64,000 nucleotides of DNA, taken from NCBI GenBank assembly GCA_023336205.1, contig JALQCR010000018.1, forward strand, positions 1 through 64,000. The letters are read 5' to 3'. The first letter of the stretch is position 1. Each line of letters opens with the position of its first letter. Positions 57,179 through 64,000 of this stretch are shown piece by piece. Below the pieces are notes generated by a model. That model was not told the origin of the DNA and did no database searches. It saw nothing but the letters and a program-made list of their open reading frames with translations. Source of the DNA: Pseudanabaena sp. Salubria-1. GTDB taxonomy: Bacteria > Cyanobacteriota > Cyanobacteriia > Pseudanabaenales > Pseudanabaenaceae. A program made the position numbers and the translations under genes.

Positions 57179-57250
57179 GGCAGTTCGTTAATTATCGTTA
57201 AAATCGGTTATTTTCACTTCTAGTAATATCTATCTCATCGATAGCAATCA

Positions 57251-57448
57251 CTAGGCGTAAGGCATCATTGCACTTACTCTGTCATTATCAGTCTCATCAA
57301 CTATAGCCATTTTACCCAATCTGCTCTTACGAACAGTTGGTTTATGCTCTAGTAGGTGATTGCGACCAGCGTGGCGGCGAGCAAACTTGCCGCTACCCGT
57401 CACCTTGAATCGCTTGGCGGCAGATTTACGAGTTTTGAGCTTAGGCAC
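57251..57448 (-). CDS. rpmI: 50S ribosomal protein L35
   Basis: 65 residues: PKLKTRKSAAKRFKVTGSGK and ARRHAGRNHLLEHK. First gene of the rpmI-rplT operon; infC is not adjacent. Diverges from the ATPase gene at 57548. Confidence 0.97.
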   Translation of the reverse strand: MPKLKTRKSAAKRFKVTGSGKFARRHAGRNHLLEHKPTVRKSRLGKMAIVDETDNDRVSAMMPYA

Positions 57449-57547
57449 TTCTTTCTAGTCCAAATTTTTGACCTTTACGAGTGTACCATAAGAATGTGCG
57501 ATATATCGAATATTTTGGAAGGCTGACTTAAAAGTTAGAATATCCCG

Positions 57548-58648
57548 ATGATTAAAAATATTGAAATTAAAAACTTTAGGTGTTTTGACAACCTAAAAGT
57601 ATTTGGCTTTGAAAGAGTTAATCTGATTAGCGGTAAAAATAATGTTGGTAAGACTGCATTACTAGAAGCCATATTCTTAAATAGCGCTCCCAGACCCGAC
57701 ACGATTTTTTCACTAAGACAAGTAAGGCGAGAGCAAGTAAGTTTTAGTAAAACTTTGCCAGAAAGAACTTGGATTAATTTTTTCTTCCAGCAAAACAAGG
57801 GCGATATAATACAAATTAAATCAGTCTTAGATAATGATGAGTCAAAAGTAGTTGAGATTTCTGTTGATGAATCATTAAAAAATTTTTTAGTGAATACTTC
57901 TCAAGAAAATGAAGGGCAAGAAGATGAAGTAAAAGAAGATATTACAAGCCTTTTCTCAGGCAGCGAATCTTCAGTATCAGTAATTCATCTTAAAACAACA
58001 AAAAATAACAAAGAATCTTTTGAAACGCAAATTGTTTCAAGTGCTAAAGGTCTGATAGCGAGAGATATTAAAATTCCTGACAGTAGAAACGTTTCATTTA
58101 TCCCTTCGTTTTTAAGGGTTTCTAATAGAGACTTAACAAGTGAATTTGATAAAGCGCGTTTAAGTGAAAGGGATGACGAAGTTCTAAAAGCTTTTAAGTC
58201 TATCGATAATTCTATTACTGAGGTGGAAAGTTTTAGTATTGGTGAACCTACTATTTATTTAAAAAGAGATGGAAAGAGTAGATTGCCTCTGTCTCTTTTT
58301 GGCGATGCAATTAATCGTATTGCCGATATTATCTTAAAACTAGTCAATAATGAAAACAGTATCCTGATTATTGATGAAATTGAGAATGGGATTCATCACT
58401 CCAATCAAGTCTATTTTTGGAATGTTCTTTATAAATTAGCCGATGAGTTAAATGTACAGATATTTGCGACAACGCATAGTTTAGAAATGACTCAAGCTTT
58501 TCTAAAAGCTGGGTTGCAGTACCGAAATTTAGGTGTTCATTTTGAACTGGCGAGACAAGCTAAAACCGATAAAATAGTCGCGATCAAGCGAGACTTAGAT
58601 GCTTTAGATTATGGTATTAGCCACAATGAAGAGGTGAGAGGTGGGTAG
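57548..58648 (+). CDS. AAA family ATPase, OLD/RecF-like (defence-type pair, component 1)
   Basis: 366 residues starting IKNIEIKNFRCFDNLKV, the typical first strand of OLD/RecF ATPases. Walker A is SGKNNVGKTALLEAIF (about residues 29-44). An ABC-type SRLPLSLFGDAINRI stretch, Walker B ILIIDEIENGIHH and the ATTHSLEM switch follow. It overlaps the next gene by 8 bp. This ATPase plus TOPRIM-like partner layout is the logic of OLD, Gabija and PARIS defence systems; which of these is closest cannot be settled by eye. It lacks its own TOPRIM domain. Confidence 0.85.
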   Translation: MIKNIEIKNFRCFDNLKVFGFERVNLISGKNNVGKTALLEAIFLNSAPRPDTIFSLRQVRREQVSFSKTLPERTWINFFFQQNKGDIIQIKSVLDNDESKVVEISVDESLKNFLVNTSQENEGQEDEVKEDITSLFSGSESSVSVIHLKTTKNNKESFETQIVSSAKGLIARDIKIPDSRNVSFIPSFLRVSNRDLTSEFDKARLSERDDEVLKAFKSIDNSITEVESFSIGEPTIYLKRDGKSRLPLSLFGDAINRIADIILKLVNNENSILIIDEIENGIHHSNQVYFWNVLYKLADELNVQIFATTHSLEMTQAFLKAGLQYRNLGVHFELARQAKTDKIVAIKRDLDALDYGISHNEEVRGG

Positions 58649-59408
58649 GAATATTTTGATAGTGGAAAGCAAGAATGATAAACACTTTTTTCAAGCAATC
58701 ATTCGCAAACTTAATTTTGACATAGAAATCACTACACCAATTCGTATTTCAGATGAAGATTATCGAGAAATGGATGGATTAAATCATCAAAAGCTAAAAG
58801 CAGCTCTTGGAAATTTAAAAGCTAGTATCCAAAAAGGTGAAATTGAAAAGGTAGGTGTAATTATTGATATTGATAACTGCCGAGAAGAGGATAGGATCAA
58901 GTTTGTTAATGAATGTATCCAAGAGGTATTTTCAAATTCAGAATTTCTTATTAAAGTTAATGAGTTTATTAATCTAAATTTTGAAGATTTTAATATTCAA
59001 TTAGCTTGTTATTTTACAAATCTCGATGGACAAGGAGAACTTGAAACAGTTTTAAAAGCAATTAAAAAAGAAGAATCTATTCATGCGGATTGCTTAGAAA
59101 GCTGGAAAAATTGTTTGGTAAGTAATGGTAAAACCATCAAAGACAAAGATTTTGATAAATTCTGGGTCGATATTTACGTTAGATTCGATACTTGCTCAAA
59201 TAATGATAAAAAACAAGCGGGGCGTAAATGTAGTATGAGAGCATTTGATTATGTAATGGAGAACAAGGTCGAGATTTGGGACTTAGAGCATCCAACCTTG
59301 GATAATTTAAACCAATTCGGCTCTTCTGGGTTCATGGGGATAAGCACAGCTAATAGTAATCAGAATCCTCTCGGAGCAACAGTTACAGCCCTACCATGTC
59401 GCCAATAA
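58641..59408 (+). CDS. TOPRIM-like protein (DUF3226/DUF4435-like; defence-type pair, component 2), C-terminus rewritten by a MITE
   Basis: Starts at GTG 58641 inside the end of the ATPase gene. NILIVESKNDKHFFQAI carries the conserved TOPRIM-type Glu, and KVGVIIDIDNCREED carries the DxD pair, suggesting a metal-dependent nuclease. A MITE at 59319-59452 (duplication ACCAATTC) enters at residue 226. The last five native residues (LGLFN) are replaced by 29 MITE-encoded residues (GSSGFMG to CRQ), so 255 instead of 231 residues. The core is intact, and the protein may still work. Confidence 0.8.
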   Translation: MGRNILIVESKNDKHFFQAIIRKLNFDIEITTPIRISDEDYREMDGLNHQKLKAALGNLKASIQKGEIEKVGVIIDIDNCREEDRIKFVNECIQEVFSNSEFLIKVNEFINLNFEDFNIQLACYFTNLDGQGELETVLKAIKKEESIHADCLESWKNCLVSNGKTIKDKDFDKFWVDIYVRFDTCSNNDKKQAGRKCSMRAFDYVMENKVEIWDLEHPTLDNLNQFGSSGFMGISTANSNQNPLGATVTALPCRQ

Positions 59409-59452
59409 TTGTATCGACACTGTACCATTTACCCCTCAAACCCAGATGAGCC
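59319..59452 (+). mobile_element. 134-bp MITE with ISL3-type ends, copy 3
   Basis: Same element as at 8985 and 14524. The exact 8-bp duplication ACCAATTC is at 59311-59318 and 59453-59460. It supplies a new C-terminal tail and stop codon to the TOPRIM-like gene. Confidence 0.95.
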
Positions 59453-59561
59453 ACCAATTCTTGGGTCTATTTAACTAAGAGATACATTTATTTCTGGCAT
59501 ATTCTCACAAATAGCAATCACAATTAGCGATATTTTTTCAACTAGGATAATTTTTAGCGAT

Positions 59562-60743
59562 ATGAAATCTAGCTCAGAAACCAAGATAAAACGCCGCGTG
59601 TTTATTAGTACAGGGGAAGTTTCAGGTGATTGGCATGGGGCGATTTTGATTGAGGGTTTGCGTGAACGGGCTGCCCTAAGAGGAATTGAATTAGAAATTG
59701 TCGGGCTTGGTGGCGATCGCATGGCGGCGACAGGAATCAAGGTTCTAGGAAATACAGTTGGAATTGGGTCAATTGGGATAGTTGAAGCATTGCCCTATGT
59801 TTTGCCAACCCTCAAGGTGCAGCGAGATGCCAAACAATGGTTAAAAACTGCTCCGCCCGATGTGGTAGTACTAATCGATTACATGATGCCCAATCAAAGT
59901 ATGGGGCATTATGCTAAACACACGTTAAAGATTCCCGTCATCTATTACATCGCTCCTCAAGAATGGGTTTGGTCATATAACGACAAAAACACGCGGGCGA
60001 TCGCAGATTTTACAGATAAATTATTGGCAATTTTCCCGCAAGAAGCAATTTTTTACGAGAAGCAAGGCACAAACGTGCAATGGGTCGGGCATCCATTTGT
60101 AGACCTAATGGCAAGGATTCCCGATCGCATGGAAGCCCGTAAGCAACTTGGTATCGCTGATGATGATTTGGTGGTGACTTTGCTTCCAGCTTCTCGAACG
60201 CAAGAATTGCGATCGGTTATGCCAATTATTCTTGCCGCCGCTAAAATCATCCAAACCAAGTTACCTCATGTCAAATTTTGGTTGCCGCTATCTCTAGAGC
60301 GCTATCGCCCCGAAGTTGAGAAGTTGCTTGAGGAATATGACATCAAAGCCACAATCATTTCCGCAAAGTCTCAGATTGCAATTAGCGCGGCTGACTTGGT
60401 GCTTAGCAAATCAGGAACTGTGAATTTAGAGACAGCTCTTCTCAATGTGCCGCAGGTGATTTTATATCGAGTCAGTAATGTTACGGCTTGGATTGCTCGT
60501 CATTTGCTGAAGCTAAAACTACCATTTATTTCACCTGTGAATTTAGTCAATATGGAATCAGTCGTACCTGAGTTTGTGCAAACTGACGCAATTCCCGAAG
60601 CGATCGCGGAATGTGCGTTAGACCTATTAATTAACCCTCAAGCAAGGCAAACTATGCTCGACGGATACTCTAGAGTGAGAGAGAGTTTGGGCGAAAAAGG
60701 AGCGATTAACCGTGTTGCTGATTCGATTCTTGATTATCTATAA
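59562..60743 (+). CDS. lpxB: Lipid-A-disaccharide synthase
   Basis: Joins UDP-2,3-diacylglucosamine and lipid X to form the lipid A disaccharide at the inner membrane. 393 residues: RVFISTGEVSGDWHGAIL (N-terminal motif), DYMMPNQSMGHYAKH, APQEWVWSYNDKNTRAIADF and VTLLPASRTQELRSVMP with the donor-binding loop, then KSGTVNLETALLNVPQVILY. Followed at 24 bp by the S66 peptidase gene, probably cotranscribed. Confidence 0.93.
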   Translation: MKSSSETKIKRRVFISTGEVSGDWHGAILIEGLRERAALRGIELEIVGLGGDRMAATGIKVLGNTVGIGSIGIVEALPYVLPTLKVQRDAKQWLKTAPPDVVVLIDYMMPNQSMGHYAKHTLKIPVIYYIAPQEWVWSYNDKNTRAIADFTDKLLAIFPQEAIFYEKQGTNVQWVGHPFVDLMARIPDRMEARKQLGIADDDLVVTLLPASRTQELRSVMPIILAAAKIIQTKLPHVKFWLPLSLERYRPEVEKLLEEYDIKATIISAKSQIAISAADLVLSKSGTVNLETALLNVPQVILYRVSNVTAWIARHLLKLKLPFISPVNLVNMESVVPEFVQTDAIPEAIAECALDLLINPQARQTMLDGYSRVRESLGEKGAINRVADSILDYL

Positions 60744-60767
60744 AAAGATAGATAGAAAAATCTTGTT

Positions 60768-61832
60768 ATGAACTACCAAACCTCTCGCCGCCAATTTCTA
60801 GCAGGTGCTTCTGGAGCGATCGCTTTAGCAGCTAGTCTAGCTAGAGCCGACGAGACTGTTGCCCAATCATCAAATAAGAGCATTATCAAACCCGCAGTAT
60901 TGAAGAAAGGCGACAAGGTAGGAATGGTAGCTCCTGCTAGTTATAGCTTTGAGCCAGAGGATATTAAAATTGCCAAGGAAGTTATCGAGCAATATGGCTT
61001 TGAAGTAGAACTTGGTGCTCACGTTGCCTCGCAATATGGATATTTAGCAGGAAAAGATGTAGAAAGAGCTTCTGATATCAACGAGATGTTCCGTCGCCCT
61101 GATATTCGTGGTATTTTTACCTTTTCTGGTGGCTATGGCAGCAGCCGATTGTTACATTTACTAGATTACGAACTGATTCGCCAAAATCCTAAAGTAATTA
61201 TTGGACATAGTGATATCACGGCTTTGATGTTAGCAATCCATCAAAAGACTGGGCTAATTACCTTTCATGGTTCATCTGGCTTAAGTAATGTCGGGAACTA
61301 TGCGATCGCCCATTTTCGGCGGGCGGTCATGGCTACTCAGAATATTGGAGAAGTTGCTAAGTCTCCCTACAGTGGTACGGACGATGAAGCGCGTAAGCAT
61401 CGCCTAATTACCATAGTTTCGGGACAGGCTAATGGTCAGCTTGTAGGTGGCAATCTCAGTTTAGTGGTCAATCTCTTGGGGACTCCCTACGAAATCGATA
61501 CTAAAGATAAGCTCCTATTTCTAGAAGATATTGGAGAAGAACCCTATCGCATCGATCGCATGTTAACGCAATTATTTTTGGCTGGGAAATTACAAGCAGC
61601 TTCAGGTTTTGCGTTGGGGCATTTCGTGGATTGCCAAGCCAAAGATGGAGGATTGCGAAGTTTTAGTCTAGAAGAAGTCCTACGCGATCGCTTTGAACCA
61701 TTGGGAAAGCCAACCTTATACAATTTGATGTTTGGTCACATCACTGAAAATGCGGTACTCCCTCTAGGAGTAAATGCCACGCTTGATGCTACTGCTAAAA
61801 AATTAGTGATTAACGAAAGTGCGGTTATTTAA
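60768..61832 (+). CDS. LD-carboxypeptidase (peptidase family S66), Tat-exported
   Basis: 354 residues. A twin-arginine signal SRRQFLAGASGAIALAASLA leads into a complete S66 domain: GDKVGMVAPASYSF, RGIFTFSGGYGSSRLLHLLD, nucleophile Ser in GHSDITALMLAI, Glu in LFLEDIGEEPYRIDRML and His in ALGHFVDC. S66 enzymes remove the terminal D-Ala from tetrapeptide stems in murein recycling, normally in the cytoplasm; here a Tat signal implies a periplasmic form. Confidence 0.92.
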   Translation: MNYQTSRRQFLAGASGAIALAASLARADETVAQSSNKSIIKPAVLKKGDKVGMVAPASYSFEPEDIKIAKEVIEQYGFEVELGAHVASQYGYLAGKDVERASDINEMFRRPDIRGIFTFSGGYGSSRLLHLLDYELIRQNPKVIIGHSDITALMLAIHQKTGLITFHGSSGLSNVGNYAIAHFRRAVMATQNIGEVAKSPYSGTDDEARKHRLITIVSGQANGQLVGGNLSLVVNLLGTPYEIDTKDKLLFLEDIGEEPYRIDRMLTQLFLAGKLQAASGFALGHFVDCQAKDGGLRSFSLEEVLRDRFEPLGKPTLYNLMFGHITENAVLPLGVNATLDATAKKLVINESAVI

Positions 61833-61851
61833 GGTGATTCCTGATCAAACG

Positions 61852-61908
61852 AACCCAGAAATTTTTGGAAAGTTTTGCGAGGCAAAACCTTCCAAAAATT
61901 TCTGGGTT
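61852..61908. repeat. 27-bp-stem palindrome, one mismatch
   Basis: 61852-61878 pairs with 61882-61908. It lies just after the S66 gene and may terminate it, though no T-run follows directly. Confidence 0.75.
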
Positions 61909-62040
61909 TGGGTTTTAGTGCCAAGTGCTGTGAATTATTTGATCAGTGATCGCCTAATTTTTAAACTTGAGCGATCGCAAAGTTATCCCGATCGCTAATC
62001 CGATAAAACAAAAAGTCTGAGTCAATGGTAAGAATTTGGA

Positions 62041-62499
62041 TTATTCAGGTAAAAAATCGGGATTTAGAGTCTCTTCTTGGCTAAAAGGCGATCGCATTGG
62101 GAAAGTAGAGATATTTAATCCTGTTTCAATGGCGGCTTTTCTTCTACCTTCTTGATAACAGTCATCAAAGACTTGTTTTAAGTATGGTTTTAGGCTAGGG
62201 CTTACTTTTAGGGCTTTGAGAATGCGGCTACGATGTTCGTCAATGGTATAGCGCCAACTAGAAGTACGTTTATTGACTTGATATTGATATTTGAGTAAAT
62301 GCATCAATAAAATTTCCAAGTTACTTTCTAAAGCAACTTTTTCTTTTCGCGCCATTGCTTCAATTTCTTCTAAAAGGTTCTCAATGTCTAAATTTTCTAG
62401 TTTCCCCGTGCGGAGTTGTTCGGTAGTCATTTCCAACCACTGCAAGTAATCTTCTTCATAGATTGTCTTTAAAGAGGGTTTTGCCTTTATGACTGTCAT
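62041..62499 (-). CDS. DUF29 domain protein
   Basis: A 152-residue typical DUF29: YEEDYLQWLEMTTEQLRTGK, DIENLLEEIEAMARKEK, LLMHLLKYQYQVNKRTSSWR. This family is widespread in cyanobacteria, often near toxin-antitoxin and Uma2 genes, but its function is unknown. Confidence 0.92.
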   Translation of the reverse strand: MTVIKAKPSLKTIYEEDYLQWLEMTTEQLRTGKLENLDIENLLEEIEAMARKEKVALESNLEILLMHLLKYQYQVNKRTSSWRYTIDEHRSRILKALKVSPSLKPYLKQVFDDCYQEGRRKAAIETGLNISTFPMRSPFSQEETLNPDFLPE

Positions 62500-62657
62500 C
62501 GGGGTTGCTCCATTGACGATGGTTCTATTTTACACTGCGATCGCTTAAATCATTTGGTCAGCGATCGCTCCGCTATTTCAAATTATCTATCCAATACAAA
62601 ATTAAACAGTTCCTACTGACGTTAAGATTAAACTAGATAAGCTCAAAGAAAAATCTT

Positions 62658-62957
62658 ATGAACTTAAAAAATAGTCTACTAACTCGTATCACCCAAACTG
62701 CTGGACAATGTGGTGGTCGTCCTTGTATTAGAGGGATGCGAATTCGGGTGACTGATATTCTAGAAATGCTATCGGAAAATGTAAGCATTACTGAAATCCT
62801 AGAAGATTTTCCTGATTTAGAGCTTGCTGATATTCAAGCTTGTTTAGTTTTTGCGGCGCGGCGTACTGATTTTCCTCTGCGCTATGTAAGTGATGATGAG
62901 CAAGCAGAAATTGATGTGGATTTTGGCTTTCCATCTGACTACGACGAGGATAACTGA
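62658..62957 (+). CDS. DUF433 domain protein, antitoxin-like
   Basis: A 99-residue DUF433 protein with a winged-helix-like fold: RITQTAGQCGGRPCIRGMRI, VTDILEMLSENVSITEILED, FPDLELADIQACLVFAA. In cyanobacteria this family is usually followed by a DUF5615 (PIN-like) gene and considered an antitoxin. Here a transposase gene begins 190 bp downstream instead, so the partner is missing or displaced by an insertion. Confidence 0.9.
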   Translation: MNLKNSLLTRITQTAGQCGGRPCIRGMRIRVTDILEMLSENVSITEILEDFPDLELADIQACLVFAARRTDFPLRYVSDDEQAEIDVDFGFPSDYDEDN

Positions 62958-63147
62958 GATCTTGCACCATTCAAGAAAAGGGGTTGCAGAAAGAGCAGAA
63001 ATGTGAAAAAAAGGGCGTAGTAGTAAATTAAATAACGAGCATGGAAACAGCAGTTTCAAATTCAAAAAGCAGCAAAGTATACAGATATAAGGAACCAGAT
63101 AAAGGTAGAGCTTAAAACATAGCAAAAATGATAATCCTATCCAGTTA

Positions 63148-64000
63148 ATGCCACCAACGATCTTAGTTTTTAGTGTTTTTTTAGATTTCCTGCAAGAGGG
63201 GATAGAGAAAATAAAAGACCCAAGAAGCGAAAGCAATGGGACAAAATTTAAAATCAGCGATGCGATGCTGTCGGCTTTCTCGATGTTTTTTATGCAGTGT
63301 CAATCATTTTTAGAGTATCAAAGACAATTGCAGAGTCGAAGTGGAAAAAATAACGTTCAAAGTATATTTGGAGTGGAGAAAATACCCTCTGACCAGCAAA
63401 TACGCAATATCCTCGACCTAATTAGCGCCAAGAGTCTGAACGCTGTATTTGAGAAAGTGTATAAATTTCTGCAAATGGGAAAGCACCTGAAACGATATGA
63501 AAGATTGGATAGGAATTTACTGATTTGTTTAGATGGAACGGAGTACCATAGCTCATCGAAAATATCCTGCGAATGTTGTAGTACCCGTAATCATCGCAGT
63601 GGCAAAATAACATACTCACACACAGCAATTTTGCCCGTAATCGCTGCACCAGGTTGCGAACAGGTGATTTCTCTACCACCCGAATTCGTCACTCCGCAAG
63701 ATGGACATGAGAAACAAGATTGTGAAACAGCCGCAGCGAAACGCTGGATTAGTAAACATGGGCATCTTTTTGAAGGACAGGCGATTACGTTATTAGGGGA
63801 TGATCTCTATAGCCGTCAACCGATGTGTCAGAATTGTTTAGAGGCAAATATGAACTTCATTTTCACCTGCTTACCATCCAGTCATCCTAGTTTATATCAG
63901 TGGTTAGATTACATTGAAAAAAATGGTGAAGTGCAGAATTTGACGACTAAACACCGCAAGGGGAAATCTATAGAAATATATAGTTATCGATTTGTGAATC
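63148..64000 (+). CDS. tnp: ISNCY-like DDE transposase, partial (runs off the window)
   Basis: A frame open from ATG 63148 to the end of the window (284 codons). The N-terminal region is KISDAMLSAFSMFFMQCQSF. Catalytic-looking motifs are LLICLDGTEYHSS, CECCSTRNHRSGKITYSH and AITLLGDDLYSRQP. The first DDE residue (LDGTEY) and the second (LGDDLYS) are visible; the third lies beyond the window. The family was assigned by pattern only. The left end of the element is probably in 62958-63000, directly behind DUF433. Confidence 0.75.
   Translation, partial: MPPTILVFSVFLDFLQEGIEKIKDPRSESNGTKFKISDAMLSAFSMFFMQCQSFLEYQRQLQSRSGKNNVQSIFGVEKIPSDQQIRNILDLISAKSLNAVFEKVYKFLQMGKHLKRYERLDRNLLICLDGTEYHSSSKISCECCSTRNHRSGKITYSHTAILPVIAAPGCEQVISLPPEFVTPQDGHEKQDCETAAAKRWISKHGHLFEGQAITLLGDDLYSRQPMCQNCLEANMNFIFTCLPSSHPSLYQWLDYIEKNGEVQNLTTKHRKGKSIEIYSYRFVN

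Overview
The window reads as cyanobacterial chromosome, most plausibly a Pseudanabaena-like filamentous cyanobacterium. Evidence: frequent HIP1 palindromes (GCGATCGC), and a set of typical cyanobacterial genes (zwf-opcA, glgC, btpA, chlD, hemF, an SLH-domain porin, a VKOR-thioredoxin fusion, DUF1816). The genus is an inference. Bases 1-73 look like a low-quality contig end. No tRNA, rRNA or CRISPR array was recognised.

Layout. 0.1-8 kb: a DUF554 membrane protein, then a three-gene dark-operative protochlorophyllide reductase operon (bchN-bchB-bchL), a Uma2 nuclease, a GNAT acetyltransferase and hemF. The DPOR proteins resemble the purple-bacterial BchN/BchB/BchL type, not the usual cyanobacterial ChlN/ChlB/ChlL, so this operon looks horizontally acquired. 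8.1-15.9 kb: two membrane glycosyltransferase-like genes, one broken by a 134-bp MITE and one by a nest of transposons. 15.9-27.3 kb: livF-like ATPase, AI-2E-type permease, two small hypotheticals, zwf-opcA, a Fur-box-controlled porin gene broken by an IS1-family element, an ATPase/RloB pair of AbiL type, and a DUF29 gene. 27.4-31.1 kb: chlD and a SpoIID protein. 31.2-40.7 kb: an IS4-family element and a very large secreted-type gene (2258 residues when rejoined; beta-propeller, malectin, Calx-beta, CBM-like modules) split by an ISAs1-family element. 40.7-42.1 kb: a repeat-rich gene-free patch. 42.1-57.5 kb: housekeeping genes (glgC, gatA, mrnC, rlmB, msrA, btpA, rpmI, rplT and others). 57.5-64 kb: a second ATPase/TOPRIM-like pair whose C-terminus has been rewritten by the MITE, lpxB, an S66 peptidase, DUF29, DUF433 and the start of another transposase.

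The dominant theme is recent transposition. Every insertion whose two ends lie in the window could be resolved to its target duplication. Removing the elements restores one open frame in each of five host genes. Three copies of a 1246-bp ISL3-family element, two copies of an 818-bp IS1-family element and three copies of a MITE carrying ISL3-type ends are present. Functionally, tetrapyrrole and chlorophyll synthesis is well represented: hemF (O2-requiring), chlD (Mg insertion) and DPOR (O2-sensitive, light-independent). Carbon storage and oxidation are represented by glgC and zwf-opcA.
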